Below, in pieces: positions 1-7,440 of a stretch of DNA of 13,895 nucleotides; position 1 is the stretch's first letter; each line of letters starts with the position of its first letter. The notes below the pieces were generated by a model. That model saw only the letters and a list, made by a program, of their open reading frames with translations. It had not been told where the DNA came from and ran no database searches. A program made the translations under genes and the position numbers. Source of the stretch: Desulfobulbus sp. (GTDB lineage: Bacteria > Desulfobacterota > Desulfobulbia > Desulfobulbales > Desulfobulbaceae); the NCBI GenBank assembly GCA_011051825.1, contig DRKH01000302.1, forward strand, positions 1 through 13,895, read 5' to 3'.

Positions 1-347
1 TGGGAATTGTGAAGATTGTGGAGCGGGTGGTTCCGGCCTCCGAACTCGGCGGTCCGATCCGAATTGCTGAAATCGCCGGTCAGCAGCTGGAAGCGGGCTG
101 GATGAATCTGCTCTATTTCATGGGGCTGCTGAGCGTGAACCTGGGTATTCTAAATCTGTTGCCGATTCCGGTCCTTGACGGTGGGCACCTGGTCTTTCTG
201 TCGGTGGAGGGAATTCGTGGAAAACCCCTGTCCGACCGGGTGATGGAGATAAGCCAGAAGGCCGGGATCGCCCTGTTGGGAACCTTGATGCTGTTTGTCT
301 TTTATAATGATATTCTCAGGATTGTGCAGCGGTGGATGGGGTCCTGA
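1..347 (+). CDS. rseP: Site-2 zinc metalloprotease RseP, 3' part only
   Basis: This is the C-terminal part (about 114 residues) of an intramembrane site-2 protease. RseP cleaves anti-sigma factors within the inner membrane after site-1 cleavage. The reading frame is open from the left window edge, so the GTG at position 9 is an internal Val codon, not a start. The visible part has the family's hallmark NLLPIPVLDGGHL segment, whose LDG aspartate is the third zinc ligand, inside a hydrophobic helix. A short cytoplasmic stretch and a final transmembrane helix (AGIALLGTLMLFVFYNDILRI) follow. The HExxH motif and PDZ domains must lie upstream of the window. The stop codon overlaps the start of tsaB by 16 nt, so the two are probably co-transcribed and translationally coupled. 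In many proteobacteria dxr precedes rseP, which would fit the isoprenoid gene ispG nearby. Confidence 0.93.
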   Translation, partial: GIVKIVERVVPASELGGPIRIAEIAGQQLEAGWMNLLYFMGLLSVNLGILNLLPIPVLDGGHLVFLSVEGIRGKPLSDRVMEISQKAGIALLGTLMLFVFYNDILRIVQRWMGS

Positions 348-1045
348 TTCTCGCCATAGAGACGGCCACCGGCTGCGGCAGTATTGCCCTGACCCGCGGG
401 GACCTGAACAACGGCCACCTGCTGGCCGAGGCCGTTGCCCAGCCGGAGAAGACCCATTCCCGGCAGCTTTTGAGTTCCGTGGACTGGGTTATGAAGGCGG
501 CAGGGATTGGCTGGCCGGATGTGAACGGCATTGCAATCAGTCTCGGTCCCGGCTCTTTTACCGGTCTGCGTATCGGCATGGCCGCGGCCAAGGGGATAGC
601 TCTGGCCGCCGATCTTCCGTTGGTCGGTATTCCGACTCTGGATGGGCTGGCTCACTCCTGCCCGGTCATTGACCGGCCGCTCTGGAGTCTGCTCGATGCC
701 CGGAAGCAAGAGGTCTATGCGGCCTGTTATCAGCCCGGAATCGGCGGTCGACCTGAACTGGTTGCCCCGGCCCGGGCAATACGTCCGGAGGCGCTGGCCA
801 AACAGATCTCGGTACCCTCCATCCTGGCAGGCCCGGGAGTGGATGAATATCATGAACTGTTTGCCCGGATTGCCAATATTCATCTGATACCGGCGGCCCT
901 GAGCAGTCCAAGAGCGGCAAGGATTGGGTTGCTTGCCGCTGAATACCTGGCCCGGGGAGAATTTCTTGACCAGATTACGGCTGCACCCATGTATGTCCGG
1001 GCCTCGGAGGCTGAGATTAACTTACAAGCACAAACAAAAAGGTAA
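332..1045 (+). CDS. tsaB: tRNA t6A37 biosynthesis protein TsaB
   Basis: TsaB (YeaZ) is the non-catalytic ASKHA-fold partner of TsaD. With TsaD and TsaE it transfers threonylcarbamoyl to A37 of ANN-decoding tRNAs in the cytoplasm. The 237-aa product is of normal family length. The N-terminus VLILAIETATGCGSIAL is the family's ATPase-like first strand, and LGPGSFTGLRIGMAAAKGIA near residues 71-90 is the signature segment. The start is a GTG at 332, inside the rseP 3' end. An AGG at 318-320 may serve as the ribosome binding site. No ATG lies in frame nearby. The C-terminus ends QAQTKR and the TAA stop is nucleotides 2-4 of a repeat element beginning at 1042, so the last residues may have been altered by that insertion. 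Confidence 0.93.
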   Translation: MDGVLILAIETATGCGSIALTRGDLNNGHLLAEAVAQPEKTHSRQLLSSVDWVMKAAGIGWPDVNGIAISLGPGSFTGLRIGMAAAKGIALAADLPLVGIPTLDGLAHSCPVIDRPLWSLLDARKQEVYAACYQPGIGGRPELVAPARAIRPEALAKQISVPSILAGPGVDEYHELFARIANIHLIPAALSSPRAARIGLLAAEYLARGEFLDQITAAPMYVRASEAEINLQAQTKR

Positions 1046-1078
1046 CTATTCAGGTAGGGGCAGAGAACTAGCCCTACC
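1042..1078. repeat. Truncated copy of the GTAACTATTCAGG palindromic repeat
   Basis: The first 30 bases match the beginning of the perfect palindrome at 9158-9209: left arm GTAACTATTCAGGTAGGG followed by loop GCAGAGAACTAG. The right arm here is only CCCTACC (1072-1078), so it can form only a 7-bp stem and lacks the terminal TGAATAGTTAC. The copy supplies the TAA stop of tsaB at 1043-1045. A second element with related ends begins 8 bases later, so the right arm may have been lost or replaced when the two fused. Confidence 0.8.
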
Positions 1079-1085
1079 ACCACCT

Positions 1086-1228
1086 GTAACTGTTCAGGAG
1101 TGCTCCATATCTGTGCAGTCAGGCCTGTGAACTATAGTGATTCCTATGTGAATCAGGCCTGACCGTGCAAGAGGTAGATAAGCGCAGACTTCGAGCGCAG
1201 ACTCCGTGGGGTGCTCCTGAACAGTTAC
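1086..1228. repeat. 143-bp element with GTAACTGTTCAGGAG terminal inverted repeats
   Basis: GTAACTGTTCAGGAG at the left end is the exact reverse complement of CTCCTGAACAGTTAC at the right end, and the match continues imperfectly to 21 bp. The ends differ by one base from the GTAACTATTCAGG repeat family. Inside lie a 10-bp inverted pair GTCAGGCCTG (1119-1128) / CAGGCCTGAC (1154-1163) and a direct repeat GCGCAGACT (1182-1190 and 1195-1203). No ORF or transposase is visible and no clear target duplication flanks it. It may be a non-autonomous mobile element or a REP-like compound repeat. It separates tsaB from ispG. Confidence 0.7.
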
Positions 1229-1291
1229 ACAAAAAGTTGATACCGTAGGTTGTGAACGGATACGAGTAGCTTGACTTTTTACGAGTCCATC

Positions 1292-2377
1292 ATGATTGAG
1301 CGAAAGAAAACAAAGGAAATACAAGTCGGGCAGGTCGCAATCGGCGGCAATGCACCCGTCGCCGTCCAGTCGATGACCAATACCGATACCGCTGACGTTG
1401 AGGCGACCGTGGCCCAGATTCATCGGTTGGAACAGGTCGGCTGTGAGATCATCCGGGTGGCCGTACCCGACCTGGACGCAGCCGGGGCAATTACGGAAAT
1501 TCGGGCGCAGACCACTATCCCTCTTATCGCCGATATCCATTTTGATTCCAGACTGGCGGTGGCCGCCATGGAGCATGGGGCCCAGGCGATTCGTATCAAC
1601 CCCGGCAATCTCGGGGGGGCGGACAAACTGGCCAGGGTGGTGGATGCCGCCAAAGTACACCGGGTCCCGATCCGGGTCGGGGTCAACTCCGGCTCCATTG
1701 AAAAGGATCTGCTCAAAGAATTCGGCTATCCAACCCCGGAACGACCCGATTCCCTGATCAATTCGGCGCTCAGAAACGTTCGCCTCCTGGAGGAACAGGG
1801 CTTTGAGGAGATCAAGATCTCCATCAAGTCCTCCGATACCCTGACCACCATTGCCGGATACCGAGAGCTTTCCGAGCGAACCGATTATCCGCTTCATATC
1901 GGGGTGACCGAAGCCGGGGGCTTGATAGCCGGTACGGTCAAGTCCAGTGTTGCCCTTGGGATTCTCCTCTTTGAAGGCATTGGTGACACCTTTCGTATCT
2001 CCCTGACCAGGGACCCGGAAGAAGAGATCAAGGTCGGTTGGGAACTGCTGCGCTCACTTCGTATCCGTGAACGGGGACCGGAGATGATCTCCTGTCCCAC
2101 CTGCGGCCGAACCAAAATCGATCTCTTTCCCATGGCCGAAGAGATAGAACGGGTTCTGCAGACCATGAAAAGTACACTTAAGGTAGCAGTCATGGGCTGC
2201 GTGGTCAACGGGCCCGGCGAGGCCAGAGAGGCGGATATCGGCATTGCCGGTGGTGTCGGGGTGGGAATCATCTTCAAGAAGGGAGAAGTCTGGAAAAAAC
2301 TGCCTGAAGAAGAACTGCTGCCGGTATTTCTGGAGGAACTGGAGAAGATGGAGAAAGAGCAGGAGAGCAGGAATTAG
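1292..2377 (+). CDS. ispG: 4-hydroxy-3-methylbut-2-enyl diphosphate synthase IspG (GcpE)
   Basis: IspG converts MEcPP to HMBPP in the MEP isoprenoid pathway by reductive ring opening on a [4Fe-4S] cluster. The ATG at 1292 gives 361 aa, close to the E. coli length of 372. A TTG at 1271 is in frame but adds seven residues (MTFYESI) with no family resemblance. The N-terminal TIM barrel includes IPLIADIHFD and AIRINPGN. The cluster ligands are C268 and C271 in SCPTCGRT, C303 in MGCVVNGPGEA, and E310 in the same motif, two residues off the E. coli C270/C273/C305/E312 numbering. All are present, so the enzyme should be active. No strong Shine-Dalgarno is seen. A weak TTGATA/TACGAG promoter (1237-1266) could restart transcription after the repeat element. 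The TAG stop lies within a 7-bp tandem repeat. Confidence 0.96.
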   Translation: MIERKKTKEIQVGQVAIGGNAPVAVQSMTNTDTADVEATVAQIHRLEQVGCEIIRVAVPDLDAAGAITEIRAQTTIPLIADIHFDSRLAVAAMEHGAQAIRINPGNLGGADKLARVVDAAKVHRVPIRVGVNSGSIEKDLLKEFGYPTPERPDSLINSALRNVRLLEEQGFEEIKISIKSSDTLTTIAGYRELSERTDYPLHIGVTEAGGLIAGTVKSSVALGILLFEGIGDTFRISLTRDPEEEIKVGWELLRSLRIRERGPEMISCPTCGRTKIDLFPMAEEIERVLQTMKSTLKVAVMGCVVNGPGEAREADIGIAGGVGVGIIFKKGEVWKKLPEEELLPVFLEELEKMEKEQESRN

Positions 2378-2431
2378 GAATTAGGAATTAGGAATTAGGA
2401 ATTAGGAATTAGAGATTAGGGATTAGGGATT
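2369..2431. repeat. Nine-unit 7-bp tandem repeat (AGGAATT type)
   Basis: Six exact AGGAATT units (2369-2410) are followed by one AGAGATT and two AGGGATT units, 63 bp in all with no spacer. The first two units contain the last codons and the TAG stop of ispG. Every unit contains TTAG in the same phase relative to its neighbours, but 7 is not a multiple of 3, so copy-number changes would leave the ispG stop intact. This is a slipped-strand type microsatellite. Its distance from the next start (2484) makes an effect on translation unlikely. Confidence 0.92.
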
Positions 2432-2483
2432 GGCTTGAAGTTTGCGCCTCCGGCAGGCTGGCCGTGTCGAAGAGAGGATGAAA

Positions 2484-3266
2484 ATGGGCATTTTTGCACG
2501 AATAAATGTCGATCAACTGATCGCCTTTCTTTTTCAGAGATATACGGAAGAGGGTGGTTTCGCAACCGCTCCGAGTCTGCCGGCGACCATAGAAGATACC
2601 TTTTATGTGACGGATATCCTGTCTATTCTGGAGCAGCTGGACAAGGGATTAGATCTTCGTTCCCGGATAGATGCAGAGCGGTTGGCCGGTTTTATCCGCA
2701 GGAAATATGATGAGGAAAAGAGTCGTTTACCGCTCAGGCTGATATATTATATCTACAGGATCGGAAAAAACATTGCGGATGGGCCTGTTTTTTCCACAGA
2801 AAAGTTTGCCTGTACGAAGTTGACCTATGAAAATTATTTTTATTTGCAGGAGCTTGAACGGGTAACTGCCGAGGCCAAGGAGAACCTCCCGCCGCTGAAC
2901 CTTGCCCGCTGCACCTGCAAGGATGTTTTTTTCTCTCTTCTGCTGGTTCCGCAACCGGATGCGTTACCGCCGGTTGAGACTATTGCTACCTGGCTCAGGG
3001 CCTGTCAGAACGGCGATGGCGGTTTTGGTTTTTTTCCGGGCACGACGTCGTTTCTGGAAAACTCATATTACTGCCTTTTGGCGCTGTCTCTGATTGAAGC
3101 GAGCCCTGCTGATCCGGCGCGGGCGGAACAGTTTGTTGTCTCCTGTCAGACCGGGGCGGGAGGATTTGCCAGAAGTATTGTCGGGGCGCCGTTCCCGGAA
3201 TCGTCCTGGCATGCGGTCAATATAGCGCAAAGGCTGGAGCAGACTCTAGGAGTCTGTCGGACTTAA
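2484..3266 (+). CDS. Conserved protein with prenyltransferase-like GGF repeats; 3' end altered by an insertion
   Basis: I do not recognise a named gene. The 260-aa product has three spaced motifs like the repeats of the prenyltransferase/squalene-cyclase alpha-alpha toroid. These are EEGGFATAP at residues 22-30, QNGDGGFGF at 175-183 and QTGAGGFA at 222-229. Each of the first two is followed by a TFYVTDIL- or NSYYCLLAL-like helix. No DDxxD or DxDD catalytic motif is obvious, so enzymatic function is unproven. A CTCK segment (ARCTCKDVF) lies mid-protein. The ATG at 2484 is preferred over 2478 because GAGAGG at 2472-2477 is correctly spaced for it. The last five residues (GVCRT) and the stop are encoded by the end of a small mobile element. 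Without it the frame would read TLE-stop, giving 256 aa, so the protein is probably still functional. Confidence 0.72.
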   Translation: MGIFARINVDQLIAFLFQRYTEEGGFATAPSLPATIEDTFYVTDILSILEQLDKGLDLRSRIDAERLAGFIRRKYDEEKSRLPLRLIYYIYRIGKNIADGPVFSTEKFACTKLTYENYFYLQELERVTAEAKENLPPLNLARCTCKDVFFSLLLVPQPDALPPVETIATWLRACQNGDGGFGFFPGTTSFLENSYYCLLALSLIEASPADPARAEQFVVSCQTGAGGFARSIVGAPFPESSWHAVNIAQRLEQTLGVCRT

Positions 3267-3392
3267 AAAAGTAGTTGATCCAACATGTTGATATTATTAG
3301 ATTTAACTTTTACGGTTAGTGCTTAAGCAACATCTTTAATTATGGAAAAACAACCTGTTACAATATGGGCAAAGCTAAAGTCCGACAGACTC
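3250..3392. mobile_element. 143-bp MITE-like element with 15-bp inverted repeats and CTAG target duplication
   Basis: The ends GAGTCTGTCGGACTT (3250-3264) and AAGTCCGACAGACTC (3378-3392) are perfect reverse complements. The element is flanked on both sides by CTAG (3246-3249 and 3393-3396), making an 18-bp mirror of CTAG-inclusive sequence. The AT-rich interior has no ORF. This is the structure expected of a non-autonomous element moved by a transposase that duplicates a 4-bp target. CTAG fits the YTAR duplications known for the IS5 group, but I cannot assign the family from the ends alone. Removing the element and one CTAG restores a clean stop for the upstream gene. It lies 68 bp from proS and may affect proS transcription. 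Confidence 0.85.
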
Positions 3393-3460
3393 CTAGAATG
3401 ACCAACAACCCGAATCTGAATTATATTAAAAAATACTAAAAAATACTAACGAATACAAAA

Positions 3461-5194
3461 ATGCGTTACTCTCAATTTTTTTTACCCACCACCAAGGAAA
3501 CCCCGGCCGAGGCCGAGGTCATCAGCCATCAACTCCTGCTGCGGGCCGGTTGCATTCGAAAACTGACCTCAGGGCTCTACACCTATCTGCCCCTTGGCCT
3601 GATGGTCCTGCAGAAAGTAGCCGCCATCGTTCGTGAAGAGATGAACCGGGCCGGTGCCCAGGAGCTGCTTATGCCCATGGTCCAGCCGGCGGATCTCTGG
3701 CAGGAATCCGGGCGCTGGCAGAAATACGGTGCTGAACTGCTTCGCTTCAAGGATCGTCATGACCGGGACTACTGTCTGGGACCGACCCATGAAGAGGTGA
3801 TAACCGATATTGCCCGCCGTGAGCTCCATTCCTATCGTCAGCTACCGGTCAATCTCTACCAGGTACAGACCAAGTTTCGCGACGAGATCAGACCCAGGTT
3901 CGGGCTTATGCGCGGGCGTGAGTTTGTGATGAAAGATGCCTACTCCTTTGATGTTGACGATGAGGCGGCAGGCAAGAGTTATGAGATTATGAAAGCGGCT
4001 TATCATCGTATCTTTCGGCGCTGCGGGCTTTCTTTCCGGGCGGTGGAGGCCGACACCGGCTCCATCGGCGGTTCCTTTTCCCATGAGTTCATGGTCCTGG
4101 CCGATACCGGCGAGGATACCCTTGTTATCTGTTCCGCCTGCGCCTACGCAGCCAATGTGGAAAAGGCCGCGGTTGTCCCGGCGGAAGCCGGTCCTGCCGC
4201 CGAAGGAACGGCAGCTCTGAGTCGGGTGGAGACGCCGGGCATGAAAAAGGTGGACCGGGTAGCCGACTTTCTGGGCGTGACCCCGGCCGATATCATCAAG
4301 ACCATGGTCTTTCTGGTCGATGGCGAACCCGTGGCCGCGCTGGTCCGCGGCGATCGGCAGGTCCAGGAGGTCAAGCTGAAAAACCTGCTGGGTGCAGCCG
4401 AGGTGGAACCGATTGACGATGATACCATCTGGAAGTTGACCAAGTTGCCGGTGGGCTATATGGGGCCGGTTGCTATTCCAATCCGGCTGGTGGCCGATCA
4501 GGAGGTTATGCGAATGACGGATGCGGTGGCCGGTGCCAATGAAAAGGGGATGCACCTGACCGGGATCAATCCGGGACGTGATTTTACCCCCGAGCTGGTC
4601 GGCGATCTGCGCCAGATTACCCCGGAAGACGGTTGTCCTGTCTGCGGCGGCAGCCTTTCTCTGACCGAAGGCATTGAGGTCGGCCATATCTTTAAACTGG
4701 GCACCAATTATTCCGAGGCCTTGAAGGCCACCTATCAGGATAAGGACGGGCAGGACAAGCCTTTTGTCATGGGGTGTTACGGTATCGGCGTCAGCCGGGT
4801 TGTTGCGGCGGCCATTGAACAGAACCACGATGACAACGGCATCATTTTTCCCCTGCCGCTGGCTCCTTTTCAGGTGCTGGTTTTGAGCCTGAGTGTGAAG
4901 AACGAGGCGATCGGTTCGGCGGCTGAGCAACTGTATAAAGAGTTGCAGGAGAACGGTATTGAAGTGTTGCTCGATGATCGGGATGAGCGGCCCGGTTCCA
5001 AGTTCAAGGATGCCGACCTGGTAGGCATTCCCTACCGGGTCACCGTGGGCAAGGTCTATGAAAAGGATGGGATGGTGGAGTTGCGGGTGCGGGCGACCGG
5101 GGAGACAACGCTGATTCCCTTTGCCGATGCCGGCAAGCAGATAGCGACCACGATCCGTGAAGAACTGGAACAGCTCCGGCAATCAATCGATTAA
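3461..5194 (+). CDS. proS: Prolyl-tRNA synthetase, bacterial type with editing domain
   Basis: This class II synthetase charges tRNA-Pro in the cytoplasm. The 577-aa length matches the bacterial long form (E. coli 572). The sequence shows GPTHEE near residue 107, class II motif 2 FRDEIRPRFGLMRGREF at about 138-154, and motif 3 GCYGIGVSRVVAAAIEQ at about 437-453. An INS editing domain (roughly 235-390, including DIIKTMVFLVDGEPVAALVRG) hydrolyses Ala-tRNA-Pro. The C-terminal anticodon-binding domain contains LLDDRDERPGSKFKDADLVGIPYRVTVG. The ATG at 3461 begins the conserved MRYSQFFLPTTKE. No Shine-Dalgarno is evident, because the leader is AT-rich with a tandem TAAAAAATAC pair at 3427-3446. The gene follows the MITE-like insertion, so its promoter may lie in the AT-rich leader or in the element. 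Confidence 0.97.
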   Translation: MRYSQFFLPTTKETPAEAEVISHQLLLRAGCIRKLTSGLYTYLPLGLMVLQKVAAIVREEMNRAGAQELLMPMVQPADLWQESGRWQKYGAELLRFKDRHDRDYCLGPTHEEVITDIARRELHSYRQLPVNLYQVQTKFRDEIRPRFGLMRGREFVMKDAYSFDVDDEAAGKSYEIMKAAYHRIFRRCGLSFRAVEADTGSIGGSFSHEFMVLADTGEDTLVICSACAYAANVEKAAVVPAEAGPAAEGTAALSRVETPGMKKVDRVADFLGVTPADIIKTMVFLVDGEPVAALVRGDRQVQEVKLKNLLGAAEVEPIDDDTIWKLTKLPVGYMGPVAIPIRLVADQEVMRMTDAVAGANEKGMHLTGINPGRDFTPELVGDLRQITPEDGCPVCGGSLSLTEGIEVGHIFKLGTNYSEALKATYQDKDGQDKPFVMGCYGIGVSRVVAAAIEQNHDDNGIIFPLPLAPFQVLVLSLSVKNEAIGSAAEQLYKELQENGIEVLLDDRDERPGSKFKDADLVGIPYRVTVGKVYEKDGMVELRVRATGETTLIPFADAGKQIATTIREELEQLRQSID

Positions 5195-5225
5195 TTGCCT
5201 TTCCGAGGCGGAATAAAAATCTATC

Positions 5226-7388
5226 ATGCCTGATTTCAATGGACTCTATTCCATAGCCGCCAGTTACCTGCAGGCGTCCGATCTTGTTTTACTGCAGGAG
5301 GCCTATGCCTTTGCCAGTGAGCGACATGCCGGTAAGTTACACGCCTGCGGAGAGCCCTATATCAAGCATCTGCTTGAGGTGGCCTCCACCCTGGCCTCCA
5401 TGAAGCTGGATCGGGAGACTATTGTTGCCGGTCTGCTGCATGGGGTGTTGAAGGAAAACGTGGCGACTATAGCGGAACTGGAAAAGTGCTTTGGGCACGG
5501 AGTGGCCAATATTGTTGATGGTGCTACCCGGATTACCAATGTTCAGTATAATTCCAGGTTGGCCAGTCAGGCCGAGAATATTCGTAAACTGTTCCTTGCC
5601 ATGGGGGCTGATATCCGTGTTCTTCTGGTCAGGCTTGCTGATCGTCTGCAGGATATGGTGACCCTGGAACCCGCGCCGGAAGAGATGCGTCGTCATGTCG
5701 CCCGGGAGACCATGGATCTTTATGCACCCCTTGCCAGTCGACTTGGTATTGACTGGATGAAGCGGGAACTTGAAGACCATGCCTTTGCCTATCTCTTTCC
5801 AAAGGAATATAAGGACCTGACCACCCACCTTGAAAGTTCACTCGCCGAGCGCCAGGCCTATGTGGATGAGCTGATAGCCATTCTGCATGAAAAGCTGAAG
5901 AAAAACAATATAAAACCGGTGCGGATTATCGGCCGTCCGAAGCATCTGTATTCCATTTACAAAAAACTGGTGGCTCAGGATATTCCCCTTGAGCGGGTGT
6001 ACGACAAGGTGGCCTTCCGGATTATCGTCCGTACGGTCAAGGAGTGCTATGAGGCTCTGGGTACCGTGCATGCCGACTGGACACCGGTGCCCGGGCGGAT
6101 CAAAGACTTTATAAGTGCACCGAAGTCCAACAACTACCAGTCGTTGCATACCACTGTGGCCGGACCGCAGGGCCATTTTATCGAGATTCAGATTCGAACC
6201 GAGGAGATGGACCGGGTGGCGCAGGAAGGTGTTGCCGCCCACTGGGCATACAAGGAAGGACAGAAGATAACCAGTAACGATGCCCGTCTGTTTCGTGATC
6301 TTAAGACCCTGGTCAAAAGCCTGCAGGAGGTCGAGGATCCCAATGAGTTCATGGAATCGGTACGGGGTGAACTGTTTCATCCGGATGTCTACGCCCTGAC
6401 GCCCACCGGTGAAGTTCGGGAACTGCCACGGGGATCAACCCCGATTGATTTTGCCTATTCCATCCACACGGCGGTGGGCGATTCCTGTGTCGGGGCCAAG
6501 GTAAACGGCCAGCTGGTCCAGCTCAAGCATGAGTTGCAGAATGGCGATATTGTAGAGATCTTGACGGCAAAGAACCAGCAGCCCAAGCGGGCCTGGCTGC
6601 AGATCGTCAAAACCAGCCGGGCAAAGACCCGGATCCGTCACTGGCTCCGGCGTGAGGAGAATGAGCGGGCCACCAGACTCGGACTGGAGATCTGTGAACG
6701 TGAGCTGAAAAAGCACGATATCACCCTGAAAAAGCTGATCAAGAGCGGACACATCCGTTTGCTGCTGAAAAAGCTGCGCTGTAACAGTCTGGACGATATG
6801 CTGGCCAAGGTCGGATCCGGCAAGATCAGCCTGCAGCAGCTGCTGAAAGCCATGCAGCCCAAGGAGATCCGTGAGGAGGAAGAAAAACGGCGACAGGCGG
6901 AACTGCTGGAGAAAACCAGACGCGGTGAAGAGAGCAGGGCGCGGGCGGGCTCCCAGGAGGGGCTGGACATTGAAGGCATCGATGACATGCTGGTCAAGGT
7001 GAGTCAGTGCTGCAAGCCGGTACCCGGTGACGAGATCATGGGCTTTATCACAACCGGTTCCGGGATATCGATTCACAAGGCGGATTGCCCCAACCTGCTG
7101 AGTATGGACCCCCAGCGCTGGATGCCGGTGAACTGGTCTGCCTCCAGTAAAACGCAGCACAGGGCGGAGCTGTTTATCCGGTCGGAAAATAAAAGAAATA
7201 TCCTGGCCGATATCAGTGGTGTCATCTCTGCCGATGACGCCGATATCGTGGAGTTGAATGCACGCACAACACCGGAAAACGTCGCCCTTTTTGATGTGGT
7301 GATGGAGGTGTCCGATCTGCAGCATCTCCGGCAAGTGCAGCAGCATCTCCAGCAGATGTCTGAAGTCATCGAAGTGCGCAGGCGCTGA
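5226..7388 (+). CDS. rel: RelA/SpoT-family (p)ppGpp synthetase with degenerate HD hydrolase site
   Basis: This is a long stringent-response enzyme of 720 aa, the normal length. The domains in order are HD hydrolase (about 25-185), synthetase (about 225-350), TGS (about 385-450, DVYALTPTGEVRELPRGSTP), helical/zinc-finger region with SQCCKPVPGDEIMGFI near 590, and C-terminal ACT. The synthetase keeps D260, the PGRIKD form of the RXKD motif (R291-D294), YQSLHT and E320 in EIQIRT, so synthesis looks intact. The hydrolase does not. H48 and H72 remain, but the usual HDVVEDT reads HGVLKEN, and LADRLHN reads LADRLQD with the catalytic Asn changed to Asp. By homology to Rel of Streptococcus equisimilis (H53, H77, D78, E81, D82, N148), ppGpp hydrolysis should be lost. 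The start ATG lies 31 nt after proS, so the two are likely co-transcribed. Confidence 0.95.
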   Translation: MPDFNGLYSIAASYLQASDLVLLQEAYAFASERHAGKLHACGEPYIKHLLEVASTLASMKLDRETIVAGLLHGVLKENVATIAELEKCFGHGVANIVDGATRITNVQYNSRLASQAENIRKLFLAMGADIRVLLVRLADRLQDMVTLEPAPEEMRRHVARETMDLYAPLASRLGIDWMKRELEDHAFAYLFPKEYKDLTTHLESSLAERQAYVDELIAILHEKLKKNNIKPVRIIGRPKHLYSIYKKLVAQDIPLERVYDKVAFRIIVRTVKECYEALGTVHADWTPVPGRIKDFISAPKSNNYQSLHTTVAGPQGHFIEIQIRTEEMDRVAQEGVAAHWAYKEGQKITSNDARLFRDLKTLVKSLQEVEDPNEFMESVRGELFHPDVYALTPTGEVRELPRGSTPIDFAYSIHTAVGDSCVGAKVNGQLVQLKHELQNGDIVEILTAKNQQPKRAWLQIVKTSRAKTRIRHWLRREENERATRLGLEICERELKKHDITLKKLIKSGHIRLLLKKLRCNSLDDMLAKVGSGKISLQQLLKAMQPKEIREEEEKRRQAELLEKTRRGEESRARAGSQEGLDIEGIDDMLVKVSQCCKPVPGDEIMGFITTGSGISIHKADCPNLLSMDPQRWMPVNWSASSKTQHRAELFIRSENKRNILADISGVISADDADIVELNARTTPENVALFDVVMEVSDLQHLRQVQQHLQQMSEVIEVRRR

Positions 7389-7440
7389 TCGATTTTTAGT
7401 GTACGGATACCGGCTGCTTCAGAGTAGGTGTGATAAAGAA

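Noticed and set aside
2369..2431. CRISPR array or telomere-like repeat
   Set aside because: Units are 7 bp without spacers. The TTAGGG-like phase comes from two variant units only.
3250..3392. Complete insertion sequence
   Set aside because: The 143-bp interior has no transposase frame. It can only be a non-autonomous element.
3842..5182. 446-aa open frame on the - strand opposite proS
   Set aside because: It lies wholly opposite a clear prolyl-tRNA synthetase gene and its translation shows no recognisable motif. It is an antisense shadow.
6435..7346. 303-aa open frame on the - strand opposite rel
   Set aside because: It is antisense to the conserved TGS/ACT region of rel, with no domain or ribosome site of its own.
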